DNA from: Chryseobacterium sp. c4a
GTDB taxonomy: Bacteria; Bacteroidota; Bacteroidia; Flavobacteriales; Weeksellaceae
DNA: 64,000 nucleotides
Assembly: GCF_009900745.1 (NCBI RefSeq)
Contig: NZ_WXVU01000002.1
Span: 310,001-374,000, forward strand
Direction of reading: 5' to 3'
Both the position numbers and the translations under genes were made by a program. Below, piece after piece: positions 1-8,567 of the stretch. Below the pieces are notes generated by a model, which searched no databases, was not told where the DNA came from, and saw only the letters and a list, made by a program, of their open reading frames with translations. Each line of letters opens with the position of its first letter. Within the stretch, counting starts at the first letter, position 1.

Positions 1-62
1 GCGGGCTTTAGCCTGGCCGCTCAATAAATAAAATAAACCAATTCATTGGCTTTAGCCAAAAC
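1..62 (+). repeat. Dispersed two-hairpin repeat, copy A (cut by window edge)
   Basis: The first palindrome (GCGGGCTTTAGCC) sits at 1-13 and the second (TTGGCTTTAGCCAA) at 46-59. Order and spacing match the copies near 35816, 36020 and 53017. The left arm of the first palindrome lies outside the window. Nothing else is recognisable before the gene that ends at 128. Confidence 0.75.
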
Positions 63-127
63 CTAAAGACATCACGTGTATTTAACCAGAATATTCGGAC
101 AAAATCCAGAGGGATTGGTACTATTTG

Positions 128-967
128 TTAATAGATAGGATAATGCGCTGCCTTATCTATTTCAATAGGATTGTTGTATTTTCTGATTACTTCCTGCATG
201 TTCTTGGTCTGAGTATTTAGCTCATCTACATTATGAATTTCTTTACCGTTGATGTTAATTTTCAGTTCATTATTAGATTTGCTGAAATTGTTTCTTTCAA
301 AGGCAAAGGGATCATTATAAAACTCCAGAATCAGCTTTTGTTTTTGCTTTTCGTTGATAGGAATTGCTTTATTTCCAAAATTGGATTCTAAGAAATCTTC
401 AGTAGCGTATACTTCCGGTAGTTCATTGCTCTTTACAAGATGATAGATGAAATTTTTCTTAGTATCCGATAATTCAAAAATCAAACCGGGTAAGCCACGC
501 AATTTGAAAGGCCCTTCATAAAAGGGAATATCTTTACAAAACCATGCAGTCCAGTTTCGTCCTCCAAATTTGGTCGTTGCTTTTTGGAGGGTATAGCTTT
601 CTGTTTTTTTAGTGTCATTGGAAATTGTCCAATTGATTTTATCTGTAGTTTTAAATGAATAATATCCATTTTTGATATTGATGAAATTTTCATTCTCAAA
701 AGAATTAATCTTTCTTTTCACCACCTGACCTGTCATATCTGTATAACTAGAATTCATTCCGAACTTCTTGTTCAGAGAATCTGTAGTTGCGAGGTCTTTT
801 CCATAGAATTTCACTTCTTTCGGACTAATATCAAGAATCATATTCAGCTTTTCATGGCCAGCTTCTGTAGAATCCATCTTATACTGAAGTTCATAAATAA
901 ACCTATGAGTTTGTGACTTTAGAAAAACCATCAACAGAATGGCTGTGATTGTGAGAATATTTTTCAT
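128..967 (-). CDS. GLPGLI family secreted protein
   Basis: The protein has 279 residues from the ATG at 967. That start places a signal peptide (MKNILTITAILLMVFLKSQ) at the N-terminus. An upstream in-frame start at 1084 would add 39 residues ahead of the signal peptide and is unlikely. The family signature GLPGLI lies in the motif KLRGLPGLIFELSD, after a conserved CKDIPFYEGP stretch. GLPGLI proteins are exported proteins of unknown function that are common in Flavobacteriia. The gene is monocistronic here, and no promoter box is obvious. Confidence 0.85.
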   Translation of the reverse strand: MKNILTITAILLMVFLKSQTHRFIYELQYKMDSTEAGHEKLNMILDISPKEVKFYGKDLATTDSLNKKFGMNSSYTDMTGQVVKRKINSFENENFINIKNGYYSFKTTDKINWTISNDTKKTESYTLQKATTKFGGRNWTAWFCKDIPFYEGPFKLRGLPGLIFELSDTKKNFIYHLVKSNELPEVYATEDFLESNFGNKAIPINEKQKQKLILEFYNDPFAFERNNFSKSNNELKININGKEIHNVDELNTQTKNMQEVIRKYNNPIEIDKAAHYPIY

Positions 968-1143
968 ATTATACTTGAAATGGGTGGATACTAAATTAGA
1001 TAATCCTAATGTGTTGTACAATAAAATAATATGAAAAGTATTGTGGGGAACTTTTGGTTTTAATTTTGAAAGGAATTCCTGCAATCAATTATCATCATCC
1101 CAAAAACTAACCCCCGGCAACTCGAATCTCATACCTCCAACTT

Positions 1144-1611
1144 TTATAAAAAAGGTTTCATCTCATCTTCAATCTGTGTTCTTAGTTCCATCAAACGTTT
1201 CGCATATTGTTCCTGTTGTTTTTGTTCTTCAGTTTCAGGAATCCATTTGGGAACCGGAAGTTTTTTCCCATTTTCGTCTACAGCTACAAAAACAATGATG
1301 CAGTGCGTTTTTTTATCGAAAGTAGGTTGCTTCAGGTTTCGGGAAAAGACATTGATCGCAATATGCATACTTGAACTGCCGGTATAGATGACCTGTGCGT
1401 CTACTTTTACCACCTCACCAATTTTTATAGGTTCATAAAAGCGGATTCCTCCCACATATACGGTTACTGAATAATTTCCACTCCAGGTAGTAGCACACGC
1501 ATATCCTGCCTGATCAATCCATTTCATAACGCTTCCGCCGTGTACATTTCCACCATAATTAACATCTGAAGGTTCTGAAATAAACTGAAAAGTAATAGGT
1601 TTGTTCTGCAT
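1144..1611 (-). CDS. Hotdog-fold acyl-CoA thioesterase
   Basis: The protein has 155 residues with a single hotdog domain. The motif NYGGNVHGGSVMKWIDQAGY near the N-terminus is typical of YciA/BFIT-type cytosolic acyl-CoA thioesterases, with the Asp of WIDQ as the probable catalytic residue. These enzymes hydrolyse acyl-CoA to free acid and CoA. The C-terminal 30 residues (EEQKQQEQYAKRLMELR) form a charged helix. Chain-length preference cannot be read from the sequence. Confidence 0.88.
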   Translation of the reverse strand: MQNKPITFQFISEPSDVNYGGNVHGGSVMKWIDQAGYACATTWSGNYSVTVYVGGIRFYEPIKIGEVVKVDAQVIYTGSSSMHIAINVFSRNLKQPTFDKKTHCIIVFVAVDENGKKLPVPKWIPETEEQKQQEQYAKRLMELRTQIEDEMKPFL

Positions 1612-1731
1612 TTTTATAAAATTTTAATAAAGTTATTTAATAATTTCCAAAGTTTTAGATTAAATCCTACTTTTGAAAGATTAAATAATAATGAAGCAGA
1701 ATTTTAACCAATAAAAGACTTAAGAATAGCA

Positions 1732-2085
1732 ATGAAGAAAGTATTTTACCTGAACACCTGCGATACCTGCAGAAAAATTTTAGCACAATTCGATCTTACA
1801 GACTGGGAACTTCGTGAGATTAAAAAGCAACCTATTACTCAAGAAGAATTAGAAGAAATGCATAAACTGGCAAAGTCGTATGAAGCTTTGTTCAGCAAAA
1901 AATCTACTCAGATTAAATTGAGAGGCCTGGATGTAAAATCTTTGGGAGAAAAAGATTTCAAAGAATTGTTACTCGATCACTATACCTTCTTAAAGCGCCC
2001 TGTTTTTATAACAGATAAAGAGATCTTTATAGGGAATGATAAAAAGAATGTTGAAGAATTACAGAACTTTTTTGGAGTAAACTAA
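1732..2085 (+). CDS. ArsC/Spx/YffB family protein
   Basis: The protein has 117 residues with a thioredoxin-like ArsC fold. The active-site motif is C10-D-T-C13 in NTCDTCRKIL, followed by KRPVFI around residue 90, which is typical of the family. Spx/ArsC-type proteins act as arsenate reductases or as thiol-responsive regulators. A CxxC rather than the single Cys of classical plasmid ArsC favours an Spx/YffB-like thiol protein over a dedicated arsenate reductase. No arsenic resistance genes are adjacent. A strong terminator follows. Confidence 0.8.
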   Translation: MKKVFYLNTCDTCRKILAQFDLTDWELREIKKQPITQEELEEMHKLAKSYEALFSKKSTQIKLRGLDVKSLGEKDFKELLLDHYTFLKRPVFITDKEIFIGNDKKNVEELQNFFGVN

Positions 2086-2124
2086 TGGAGTGTACCACAT
2101 AAAGGTACAAGGTTATTATATATT

Positions 2125-2161
2125 CTGTCCGGAACCATTAATGGTTCCGGACAGTTTTTTA
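2125..2161 (+). terminator. Intrinsic terminator after the ArsC-like gene
   Basis: The arms CTGTCCGGAACCAT and ATGGTTCCGGACAG form a near-perfect palindrome at 2125-2154, followed by six T. It lies between convergent genes and may serve both. Confidence 0.9.
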
Positions 2162-2168
2162 GCAGGGG

Positions 2169-2786
2169 TTATTTTCCAACCAGAATATTGTATTCTTTAG
2201 GAATTTGAACACCTTTAAAATGATTAGTGAAACCATAGAAAATGAGAATCGTTGTCAGTATGCCTATAAGTAGAATACCTTTGGATTGTTTTGCTGGAGA
2301 AAGAGATAAAAAGGAGGTCTGCATTTTTTTGTAATGGATAGCAGCGATGTGTCCGAAAAAAGAGAGAATGGCAAGGGTGTAATAAGGAATGAAAAATAAT
2401 TGAGTCGGAAATGTATTGATTCCTGCAGCTCCAAAATAAAAATTGGTATCCAGATGCAGACAAAATCTACCGATCAAGACAGCAGATACGTGAATAATCA
2501 GAAAAAATGCTAAGTACAAACCAGACCAGATCTGAAGCTTTTCAAAATTGGAAGTTGTCGTTTTTCGCAGGGTTCTGAAAAGACTAAGCCCTGAAATGAT
2601 TTGAATGATCACTGCCAATAGTAATATACTTTCACAAACAGTATTACGGTATATTTTTCTGAATATATTCATCACTTCAATATGTTGGTTGATACCTAAA
2701 ATACTGCATAAGTGATTAAAGAGGTGAAGACCGACGAATATTGAGATTATTAATCCTGAAAAATAATGTAGGTTTTTGATTTTCAT
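2169..2786 (-). CDS. Five-helix integral membrane protein, cytochrome-b-like
   Basis: The protein has 205 residues from the ATG at 2786; a GTG at 2825 would add 13. It shows about five hydrophobic segments. The N-terminal HYFSGLIISIFVGLHLFNH resembles the haem-ligand helices of succinate dehydrogenase cytochrome b subunits, and a later histidine occurs in LIIHVSAVLIG. No dehydrogenase subunits are adjacent, so a respiratory role is only a possibility. A TATCTTTG box on the minus strand (2840-2847) lies just upstream. Confidence 0.65.
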   Translation of the reverse strand: MKIKNLHYFSGLIISIFVGLHLFNHLCSILGINQHIEVMNIFRKIYRNTVCESILLLAVIIQIISGLSLFRTLRKTTTSNFEKLQIWSGLYLAFFLIIHVSAVLIGRFCLHLDTNFYFGAAGINTFPTQLFFIPYYTLAILSFFGHIAAIHYKKMQTSFLSLSPAKQSKGILLIGILTTILIFYGFTNHFKGVQIPKEYNILVGK

Positions 2787-2839
2787 TGTAAATTTCTTTG
2801 TTTTCAAGTTGGAGTTAATTTGCACTTTTATGAGTTGAA

Positions 2840-2847
2840 CAAAGATA
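2840..2847 (-). promoter_or_regulatory. -7 box of the membrane protein gene
   Basis: TATCTTTG on the minus strand matches the Bacteroidota TAnnTTTG box. No clear -33 TTG was found. Confidence 0.5.
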
Positions 2848-3020
2848 AATAGAGACTTTCTGGGAAATCTTAAACCAGTTTAAGAAAACTTCTATATGTG
2901 AAGATCTGCTGTATATTGTGAAAATATTATCAGAATTTAATGCCTGATTTTGTCATAAATAAAAAATACACTTAGGATATGGATAGAACGATTTGCTGTA
3001 TCTGCTATTAAATAAAAAAA

Positions 3021-3050
3021 CGGCTGGAAATTTATTTCCAGCCGTTTTTT
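3021..3050 (-). terminator. gcvT: gcvT terminator
   Basis: The stem CGGCTGGAAA / TTTCCAGCCG (3021-3044) is flanked by an A run on one side and a T run on the other, so it can work in both directions. It lies 17 nt past the gcvT stop. Confidence 0.88.
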
Positions 3051-3066
3051 TATCTTGTTAAAACAA

Positions 3067-4143
3067 TTATACAAAAGGAGCTTTCACCACTTTTGCAGGA
3101 ATGTTCTTGTTTCTTACCTGAATGAAGATTTCAGAACCTAATTTGAAATGAGGTTTGTCCACATAAGCAAGACCTAAACCGATCTTTTTCATTGGAGATT
3201 GAGTTCCGGAAGTTACTTTTCCAATTACATTTCCTTCAGCATCTACAACAGGGTAGTCGTGTCTTGGAACTCCTTTATCTGTTAATTCAAAAGCAACTAA
3301 TTTTCTTGTAACACCTTCCTCTTTTTGTTTTGCGAAAGTATCTTTAGAAACGAATTCCTTATCGAATTTAGTGATCCATCCTAAACCAGCTTCAATTGGA
3401 GAAGTTGTATCATCAATATCGTTTCCGTATAGACAGAATCCTTTTTCAAGTCTTAAAGTATCTCTTGCAGCTAATCCACAAGGAATGATTCCTTCTGCCT
3501 CACCAGCTTTCATTACTTCATCCCAAAGTTTTTCTGCGTTTTCGTTTTTGAAATAGATCTCAAAACCACCGCTTCCAGTGTATCCTGTGTTGGAAATAAT
3601 GATATCATTTACTCCTGCTACACTTCCTACTGTAAAGTTATAGTAAGGAATCTCAGAAAGATTTACATCAGTAAGTTTTTGAAGAATTTCAGTAGCTTTA
3701 GGGCCTTGAACTGCTAATAATGACATATCATCAGAAGCATTGGTCATTTTCGCTCCGAAAGTATTGTATTTTGCGATATGGTTCCAGTCTTTATCAATAT
3801 TGGAAGCATTGACTACTACAAAGTATTTATCGTCCTCCATTTTGTAAACGATAAGGTCGTCCACGATTCCTCCATTTTCATTCGGAAGACATGAGTACTG
3901 AGCTTTTCCGTTTTCAAGAGTATCTACATTATTAGTTGTTACAAATTGTAAAAGATCTTTTGATCCCGGACCTTCGATAAAAAACTGACCCATGTGGGAA
4001 ACATCAAACAATCCTGCTTTTTCTCTTACTGCAAAATGCTCCTCCGTTACTCCTGAATATTGTACAGGCATTTCAAAACCTGCGAAAGGTACGATCTTAG
4101 CTCCCAAGGAAACATGTTTGTCGTACAAAGCTGTTTTCTTCAT
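3067..4143 (-). CDS. gcvT: Aminomethyltransferase, glycine cleavage T-protein
   Basis: This 358-residue protein is full length for GcvT. T-protein transfers the methylene group from the H-protein aminomethyl-lipoyl arm to tetrahydrofolate and releases ammonia. The N-terminal [12 protein letters not shown] and the folate-site segment [12 protein letters not shown] (Asp95-Asp96) are conserved, as is the C-terminal [10 protein letters not shown] region. gcvH and gcvP are not in the window, which is common for Bacteroidota. The upstream neighbour at 4153 is only 9 nt away, so the two may be co-transcribed. No glycine riboswitch is visible. Confidence 0.96.
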   Translation of the reverse strand: MKKTALYDKHVSLGAKIVPFAGFEMPVQYSGVTEEHFAVREKAGLFDVSHMGQFFIEGPGSKDLLQFVTTNNVDTLENGKAQYSCLPNENGGIVDDLIVYKMEDDKYFVVVNASNIDKDWNHIAKYNTFGAKMTNASDDMSLLAVQGPKATEILQKLTDVNLSEIPYYNFTVGSVAGVNDIIISNTGYTGSGGFEIYFKNENAEKLWDEVMKAGEAEGIIPCGLAARDTLRLEKGFCLYGNDIDDTTSPIEAGLGWITKFDKEFVSKDTFAKQKEEGVTRKLVAFELTDKGVPRHDYPVVDAEGNVIGKVTSGTQSPMKKIGLGLAYVDKPHFKLGSEIFIQVRNKNIPAKVVKAPFV

Positions 4144-4152
4144 ATTTAATTT

Positions 4153-4623
4153 TTATTTCTTTATTTTAAAACTGTTAAAAGTCTCATTGAATAGGGTCAT
4201 ATAGTTTCCGTTCCAGAATTTCTGGCCACAGTTAATGGTTACCAGATACAAGTCTTTTTCCTTCTGAAAAGCTCTTGTAATCCAGAATAATTTTTCTTTT
4301 TCATCAAAATATTCGTAATAATATTCTGTGTATCCCTTTTTACTTCTGCTTTCCTTTACCTTTTTCTCATCATCTGGCGACTTATAAAGAGCCAGAATGA
4401 ATTTTTTCGTTTCGGCTTTAGGAAGATTCAGATCGTGGTACTCGGAAATGGTAATGGCACCAATTTCACTGGTCGGAAAAATATTGACGATGTCACTATC
4501 ATTAGTAGATCTCCAACCTTCCGGAACGTTGATAGAGTAGTTGGGGCTATCGTAAGCACTTGCCTTTTGTGCAAAGAACAAACCTCCTGATAACATAGTA
4601 GTAAAAAGAAGTATTTTTTTCAT
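4153..4623 (-). CDS. Secreted protein of unknown function, PsbP-like
   Basis: The protein has 156 residues with a signal peptide (MKKILLFTTMLSGGLFFAQK). The mature part starts YSINVPEGWRSTND and has alternating strands, including an ITRAFQKEKDLYLVTINC segment. This pattern resembles the PsbP/DUF1795 fold, but I cannot assign it firmly. It is packed between idi (2 nt away) and gcvT (9 nt away) on the same strand, so all three may form one transcript. No enzymatic motif is seen. Confidence 0.6.
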   Translation of the reverse strand: MKKILLFTTMLSGGLFFAQKASAYDSPNYSINVPEGWRSTNDSDIVNIFPTSEIGAITISEYHDLNLPKAETKKFILALYKSPDDEKKVKESRSKKGYTEYYYEYFDEKEKLFWITRAFQKEKDLYLVTINCGQKFWNGNYMTLFNETFNSFKIKK

Positions 4624-4625
4624 CG

Positions 4626-5135
4626 TTAAAAATGGTGTTTATATTCATTAAGGATGATTTTGAACCATTCTGTAAAATGTTCAGGATTTTCAGAAATTTC
4701 TTGATCGAGATCTTCAAGAGAAATAAATCTTACTTCCTCCACTTCCTCTTTATTCAAATTAAAGTCTGATTCATAATGTCCTACAAAAACATGATCTAGC
4801 TCGTGCTCCCAAAGATCACCCCCTACATCTGCTTTGTAAATAAAGTTGAATTTTTCTGATAGTTCAGTCTCAATTCCCAGTTCTTCTTTCAGTCTTCGCT
4901 GGGCTCCGGCCAAATAAGTTTCCCCAATTCTTGGGTGTGAACACACTGCATTGGTCCATTGATTGGGAGAATGATATTTTCCTGACGCTCTTTTCTGAAG
5001 CAGCATTTCACCTTTGCTGTTGAACAGAAATACAGAAAAAGCACGGTGTAACAGGCCATTAACGTGAGCCTGCTGTTTCTCCATCAAACCCAAAACTACA
5101 TCATCAGGATTTACTAAAACTACAAATTCTTCCAT
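4626..5135 (-). CDS. idi: Isopentenyl-diphosphate delta-isomerase, type I
   Basis: The protein has 169 residues in a Nudix fold. It interconverts IPP and DMAPP for isoprenoid synthesis. Key residues are visible: His24 and His30 near the N-terminus, Cys65 and His67 in NAVCSHPR, the Nudix-type helix RRLKEELG and Glu110/Glu112 in WEHELDHV. These match the metal and catalytic positions of bacterial type I enzymes. The -7 box lies only 5 nt before the ATG, so the transcript is probably leaderless. Confidence 0.95.
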   Translation of the reverse strand: MEEFVVLVNPDDVVLGLMEKQQAHVNGLLHRAFSVFLFNSKGEMLLQKRASGKYHSPNQWTNAVCSHPRIGETYLAGAQRRLKEELGIETELSEKFNFIYKADVGGDLWEHELDHVFVGHYESDFNLNKEEVEEVRFISLEDLDQEISENPEHFTEWFKIILNEYKHHF

Positions 5136-5140
5136 TTCTA

Positions 5141-5148
5141 CAAATGTA
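5141..5148 (-). promoter_or_regulatory. idi: -7 box of idi, leaderless arrangement
   Basis: TACATTTG on the minus strand ends 5 nt before the idi start codon, which places the start codon close to the expected transcription start. Confidence 0.6.
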
Positions 5149-5427
5149 AGTGTAATAAATGTATTTTGGAAATTTTTCGGAAAACATTCTATCTTTTGAA
5201 TGAATAGAGAAGAGAGTTAAAAAGAAAATTTGAAATTTAAAGTAAGATTCATTAAATCCTCAAATATTCTCAATTTCAAGACCTAAAACTAAAATTGTAA
5301 ATGAAAAATTTTAATCAGAATGCATAAAATAATGAATAAAATGTTTATATTATTTATCAAATAACGATTTTTATAGTAAATTTTTAACTTAAACTAAGAT
5401 TAATACACCTGGTAGGTATAAAAGCCG
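5149..5427. other. Intergenic, no gene seen
   Basis: This AT-rich spacer separates two divergent genes. It holds no open frame with protein-like composition and no clear hairpin. Confidence 0.6.
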
Positions 5428-5435
5428 TAACTTTG
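5428..5435 (+). promoter_or_regulatory. -7 box of the HAD gene
   Basis: TAACTTTG lies 17 nt before the ATG at 5453. No convincing -33 TTG is present. Confidence 0.5.
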
Positions 5436-5452
5436 TTACACAAATTTTCGTG

Positions 5453-5863
5453 ATGGAATTAGAATACATAGAGCACATTAGTCCTATTCTGAAGGATGGA
5501 GTTAAAAATTACTTAATTGATATAGACGGAACCATTACAGATGACGTTCCTAATGAAGAACCCGAAAGAATGGTTACCTGTGAACCATATCCTGATGCTT
5601 TGGAAACCATTAATAAATGGTATGATGAAGGGCACCAGATTTGTTTCTTTACTTCAAGAACGGAAAACTTAAAACAAATCACCATCGATTGGCTGGATAA
5701 AAATGGTTTCAAATACCATAGCGTACTCTGCGGAAAACCTAGAGGAGGTAATTATCACTGGATCGATAATCATTTGGTAAGAGCTACAAGATACAAGGGA
5801 AGATTTACAGACCTGGTAGAAAAGCAAGTAACCATTGAAGTATTCAAAGAAGACGAAGAATAA
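5453..5863 (+). CDS. HAD-superfamily phosphatase-like protein
   Basis: The protein has 136 residues from the ATG at 5453; a GTG one codon upstream is also possible. HAD motif I is D23-I-D-G-T in YLIDIDGTITDD, and motif II is the TSR of CFFTSRTENL. A late WIDNHLV segment supplies an acidic residue. A compact HAD of this size lacks a large cap, as in small sugar-phosphate phosphatases. Members of this group are sometimes named phosphoheptose isomerase in databases, but no SIS domain is seen. The substrate is unknown. Confidence 0.75.
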   Translation: MELEYIEHISPILKDGVKNYLIDIDGTITDDVPNEEPERMVTCEPYPDALETINKWYDEGHQICFFTSRTENLKQITIDWLDKNGFKYHSVLCGKPRGGNYHWIDNHLVRATRYKGRFTDLVEKQVTIEVFKEDEE

Positions 5864-5874
5864 AATAATATAAT

Positions 5875-5924
5875 GAAAGATTTAAAAATTAAATGGAGTA
5901 TATCCTTTAATTTTTAAATCTTTC
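5875..5924. terminator. Long perfect inverted repeat between HAD gene and serA
   Basis: The arms at 5875-5893 and 5906-5924 are exact reverse complements over 19 bp (GAAAGATTTAAAAATTAAA and its complement), with a 12-nt centre that can add two more G:C pairs. It begins 11 nt after the HAD stop and ends 24 nt before serA. A terminator or transcript-end stem is the simplest reading, although the stem is almost all A:T. Confidence 0.6.
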
Positions 5925-5948
5925 TACTTTTAAAACATAGTTGTATTT

Positions 5949-6908
5949 ATGAAAGTTTTAGCTAATGACGGCCTGGATCAATCTGGAATTGATGCATTAA
6001 CAGAAAAAGGATTCGAGGTTATTACTACAAAAGTTCCACAGGAATTTTTAGTAGATTATATTAATGAACACCAAGTGCGTACTTTATTGGTAAGAAGTGC
6101 TACGCAGGTAAGAAAAGATATTATCGACAATTGTCCTTCCCTTGAGATTATCGGAAGAGGAGGAGTAGGAATGGATAATATTGATGTAGACTACGCAAGA
6201 GAAAAAGGACTTCATGTCATCAATACACCGGCAGCATCTTCAGAGTCTGTGGCTGAACTTGTTTTTGCACATTTATTTTCCGGAGCTAGATTCCTTCAGG
6301 ATTCCAACAGAAAAATGCCTTTAGTAGGGGATACTGAATTTGCTGGACTTAAAAAAGCATACGCAGCAGGAATTGAACTAAGAGGAAAAACTATTGGAAT
6401 TATCGGAATGGGAAGAATTGGCCAGGAAGTAGCGAGAATTGCTCTTGGTCTTGGAATGAGAGTTGTTGCAGCGGATAACAATGTAGGAAGAGCAAGTATC
6501 AAAGTGAAATTCTACAACAATCAGTTCATCAACGTAGATATAGAAACAGAACCTTTACAGGAAGTTTTAAAACATTCTGACTTTATTACGCTTCATGTTC
6601 CGGCTCAGAAAGATGGATATATGATTGGTAAAAATGAGTTTGATAGCATGAAAGATGGAGTAGCAATCGTTAACTGTTCCAGAGGTGGGGTAATTGATGA
6701 ATCTGCTTTAATTGAGGCTTTGGATTCTGGAAAAGTAAGATTTGCCGGACTGGATGTTTTCATTAATGAACCAACACCTTCTAAAGAAATCCTTAATCAT
6801 TCTAAAATCTCTCTGACACCTCATACGGGTGCTTCTACTCTTGAAGCTCAGGATAGAATCGGACTTTCTCTGGCAGATCAGATTTCAAGTATTTTACAGA
6901 TTCAGTAA
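5949..6908 (+). CDS. serA: D-3-phosphoglycerate dehydrogenase, short form
   Basis: The protein has 319 residues of the D-2-hydroxyacid dehydrogenase family. The NAD-binding glycine motif is GMGRIG (153-158). The catalytic Arg lies in VNCSRGGVIDE and the His in SLTPHTGAST. There is no C-terminal ACT domain, as in the short Bacteroidota SerA, so feedback by serine is not expected through that route. It oxidises 3-phosphoglycerate for serine synthesis. serC and serB are not adjacent, so another 2-hydroxyacid substrate is not excluded. Confidence 0.85.
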   Translation: MKVLANDGLDQSGIDALTEKGFEVITTKVPQEFLVDYINEHQVRTLLVRSATQVRKDIIDNCPSLEIIGRGGVGMDNIDVDYAREKGLHVINTPAASSESVAELVFAHLFSGARFLQDSNRKMPLVGDTEFAGLKKAYAAGIELRGKTIGIIGMGRIGQEVARIALGLGMRVVAADNNVGRASIKVKFYNNQFINVDIETEPLQEVLKHSDFITLHVPAQKDGYMIGKNEFDSMKDGVAIVNCSRGGVIDESALIEALDSGKVRFAGLDVFINEPTPSKEILNHSKISLTPHTGASTLEAQDRIGLSLADQISSILQIQ

Positions 6909-6930
6909 TTGAATTCATAAGATAAAAATA

Positions 6931-6957
6931 AAAAGCACCTTCAATGAAGGTGCTTTT
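6931..6957. terminator. Bidirectional terminator between serA and mscL
   Basis: AAAAGCACCTTC and GAAGGTGCTTTT form the stem between the convergent genes, with A and T runs on the two sides. Confidence 0.88.
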
Positions 6958-6982
6958 ATATTGTAAACTGTTAAAGAACAGA

Positions 6983-7363
6983 TTATATATTGTTTTTGCT
7001 TTTCAACAAATCTCTGATCTCTGCTAATAGCTTTTGATCATCTGTAGGTCCGGCAGGAGCAGGAGCTTCTTTTTTGTTAACTTTATTAGCTCCTTTAATG
7101 ATGAAGAAAAGAACCATCGCAATACACAGAAAGCTAATTACCGCAGAAAGGAAGTTTCCATAAGCAACACCGTTCCAGGTAAGTTTCGCAATATTTTCTG
7201 CACCTGCAGCTTTAAGCGCAGGGTTTAAGATCAAAGGAGTGATAACATCTTCCACCAATGATGAAACAATTTTACCAAATGCTGCACCGATGATTACACC
7301 GACAGCAAGATCGAGAACATTTCCTTTAAAGGCAAACTCTTTAAATTCCTTAACAAATCCCAT
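6983..7363 (-). CDS. mscL: Large-conductance mechanosensitive channel
   Basis: The protein has 126 residues and is full length. The N-terminal amphipathic helix MGFVKEFKEFAFKGNVLDLA is followed by the pore helix AVGVIIGAAFGKIVSSLVED and a second membrane helix around 70-92. The C-terminal cytoplasmic bundle is KLLAEIRDLLKS. It opens under membrane tension to release solutes on hypo-osmotic shock. Confidence 0.96.
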   Translation of the reverse strand: MGFVKEFKEFAFKGNVLDLAVGVIIGAAFGKIVSSLVEDVITPLILNPALKAAGAENIAKLTWNGVAYGNFLSAVISFLCIAMVLFFIIKGANKVNKKEAPAPAGPTDDQKLLAEIRDLLKSKNNI

Positions 7364-7393
7364 AATTTATATTTTTTTTAATTAGTATATACA

Positions 7394-7401
7394 CAAAAAT
7401 A
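7394..7401 (-). promoter_or_regulatory. mscL: -7 box of mscL
   Basis: TATTTTTG on the minus strand lies 30 nt upstream of the ATG. Confidence 0.5.
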
Positions 7402-7527
7402 TAATTAAAAAATGTAAAAAACGTTCCTTTCTAGAGTTTTTTATTCAAAAAAGTTAGAAATTTAAACTAAAAGTAAGCATCACAATGGATTGCTTTTAAT
7501 CATAAATCTCAACTGTTTTGGGACTTC

Positions 7528-8433
7528 TTAAGGTTGGTTTCTGAATAAAAGTGGTGGGATACCAATATTTTTTCTGAAGGTGTAAGTAAAACGAGACGGC
7601 GTTTCGTAACCTAATAAATAAGCAATTTCAGCTATGGGCCAGTCCGTGAGTTTCAGTAGAATCTTAGCTTCTTGTAGGATTCTTTCTGTAATGATTTCGG
7701 AGCTGGTTTTGTTTCGGGTACTCTTTATGACCTTGTTTAGATGGTTAATTGAAATGAAAAGTTGTTCAGCAAAATCCTTCGGCTTCTTGAATTTAATAAA
7801 ATCTGTTTTGGTATGAATGGGAAACTGCATGGCGAGGAGTTCTTCAAAAAGAATTGCGATTCGGTGGCTGGCATCATTTTTTATAATGGTAGGAGGAATA
7901 GCTTTCATTTTTAAAGTAGCATGAATTATGCTAAAGATCAAGTTTCGGATAGCATCAAATTTAAAACTGTAATCTGATGCAAGTTCTTCATGCATTGCAT
8001 TCAAAATACGTTCAAATTCCTCATACTGAAGTTTTGTTAAACTGAAGAAGTTTTCCCGGTTATTCTGAAATACAGGGTAATTTTTTATAGATCCGAAATG
8101 GCTGAAAAATACTTCATTAAAAAGACAAAAGTGTTCATGGATAGGATTTTCGCTTTCTTCCAGTAAGAAAGGAATCATTGGATTCACAAATAATAAGGCA
8201 TACTGATCTATTTCAAGTGTTTTACCAGCATAATGACATTTGCATTTTCCCTTGATCAGCTTGATTTTATATATACTTTTACGCCAAAAAGATAATTGTG
8301 AAATGATTTCGCCCCGTTTTTGTAAGGTGTCAATTTTAATTACATCAAAATAGCCTGTATCCCAAGAAGGAAGGGATGGAGGCTCAATGTTTTTGTGTTT
8401 GTAGAATTCAGCAATAGCCTTAAAATCATTCAT
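7528..8433 (-). CDS. AraC family transcriptional regulator
   Basis: The protein has 301 residues. The C-terminal 100 residues hold the two helix-turn-helix units, the second in IAEIAYLLGYETPSRFTYTF. The N-terminal half resembles a cupin sensor domain (for example QYALLFVNPMIPFLLEE). It diverges from the aldo/keto reductase at 8568, so it may control that gene; this rests on position only. The -7 box is 4 nt before the start codon. Confidence 0.9.
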   Translation of the reverse strand: MNDFKAIAEFYKHKNIEPPSLPSWDTGYFDVIKIDTLQKRGEIISQLSFWRKSIYKIKLIKGKCKCHYAGKTLEIDQYALLFVNPMIPFLLEESENPIHEHFCLFNEVFFSHFGSIKNYPVFQNNRENFFSLTKLQYEEFERILNAMHEELASDYSFKFDAIRNLIFSIIHATLKMKAIPPTIIKNDASHRIAILFEELLAMQFPIHTKTDFIKFKKPKDFAEQLFISINHLNKVIKSTRNKTSSEIITERILQEAKILLKLTDWPIAEIAYLLGYETPSRFTYTFRKNIGIPPLLFRNQP

Positions 8434-8437
8434 ATTA

Positions 8438-8445
8438 CAAATGTA
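8438..8445 (-). promoter_or_regulatory. -7 box of the AraC gene, leaderless arrangement
   Basis: TACATTTG on the minus strand ends 4 nt before the ATG at 8433. Confidence 0.6.
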
Positions 8446-8530
8446 TTAAAATAGAAATGAATAAATTATTACGGATTGATTTTCGATAGATATGGCTTGA
8501 TTGCAGATATTTTAATGTTGAAATGTATAA

Positions 8531-8538
8531 TAATTTTG
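8531..8538 (+). promoter_or_regulatory. -7 box of the aldo/keto reductase
   Basis: TAATTTTG lies 29 nt before the ATG at 8568. It falls downstream of an alternative in-frame ATG at 8523, which argues for the later start. Confidence 0.5.
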
Positions 8539-8567
8539 GAGAAGATTTAACAGAAAAACAAATTATT

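Noticed and set aside
1041-1298. Plus-strand frame over the thioesterase gene
   Set aside because: It is antisense to a well-supported gene and has no protein-like composition.
4144-4152. Glycine riboswitch upstream of gcvT
   Set aside because: Only 9 nt separate gcvT from the upstream gene; there is no room for an aptamer.
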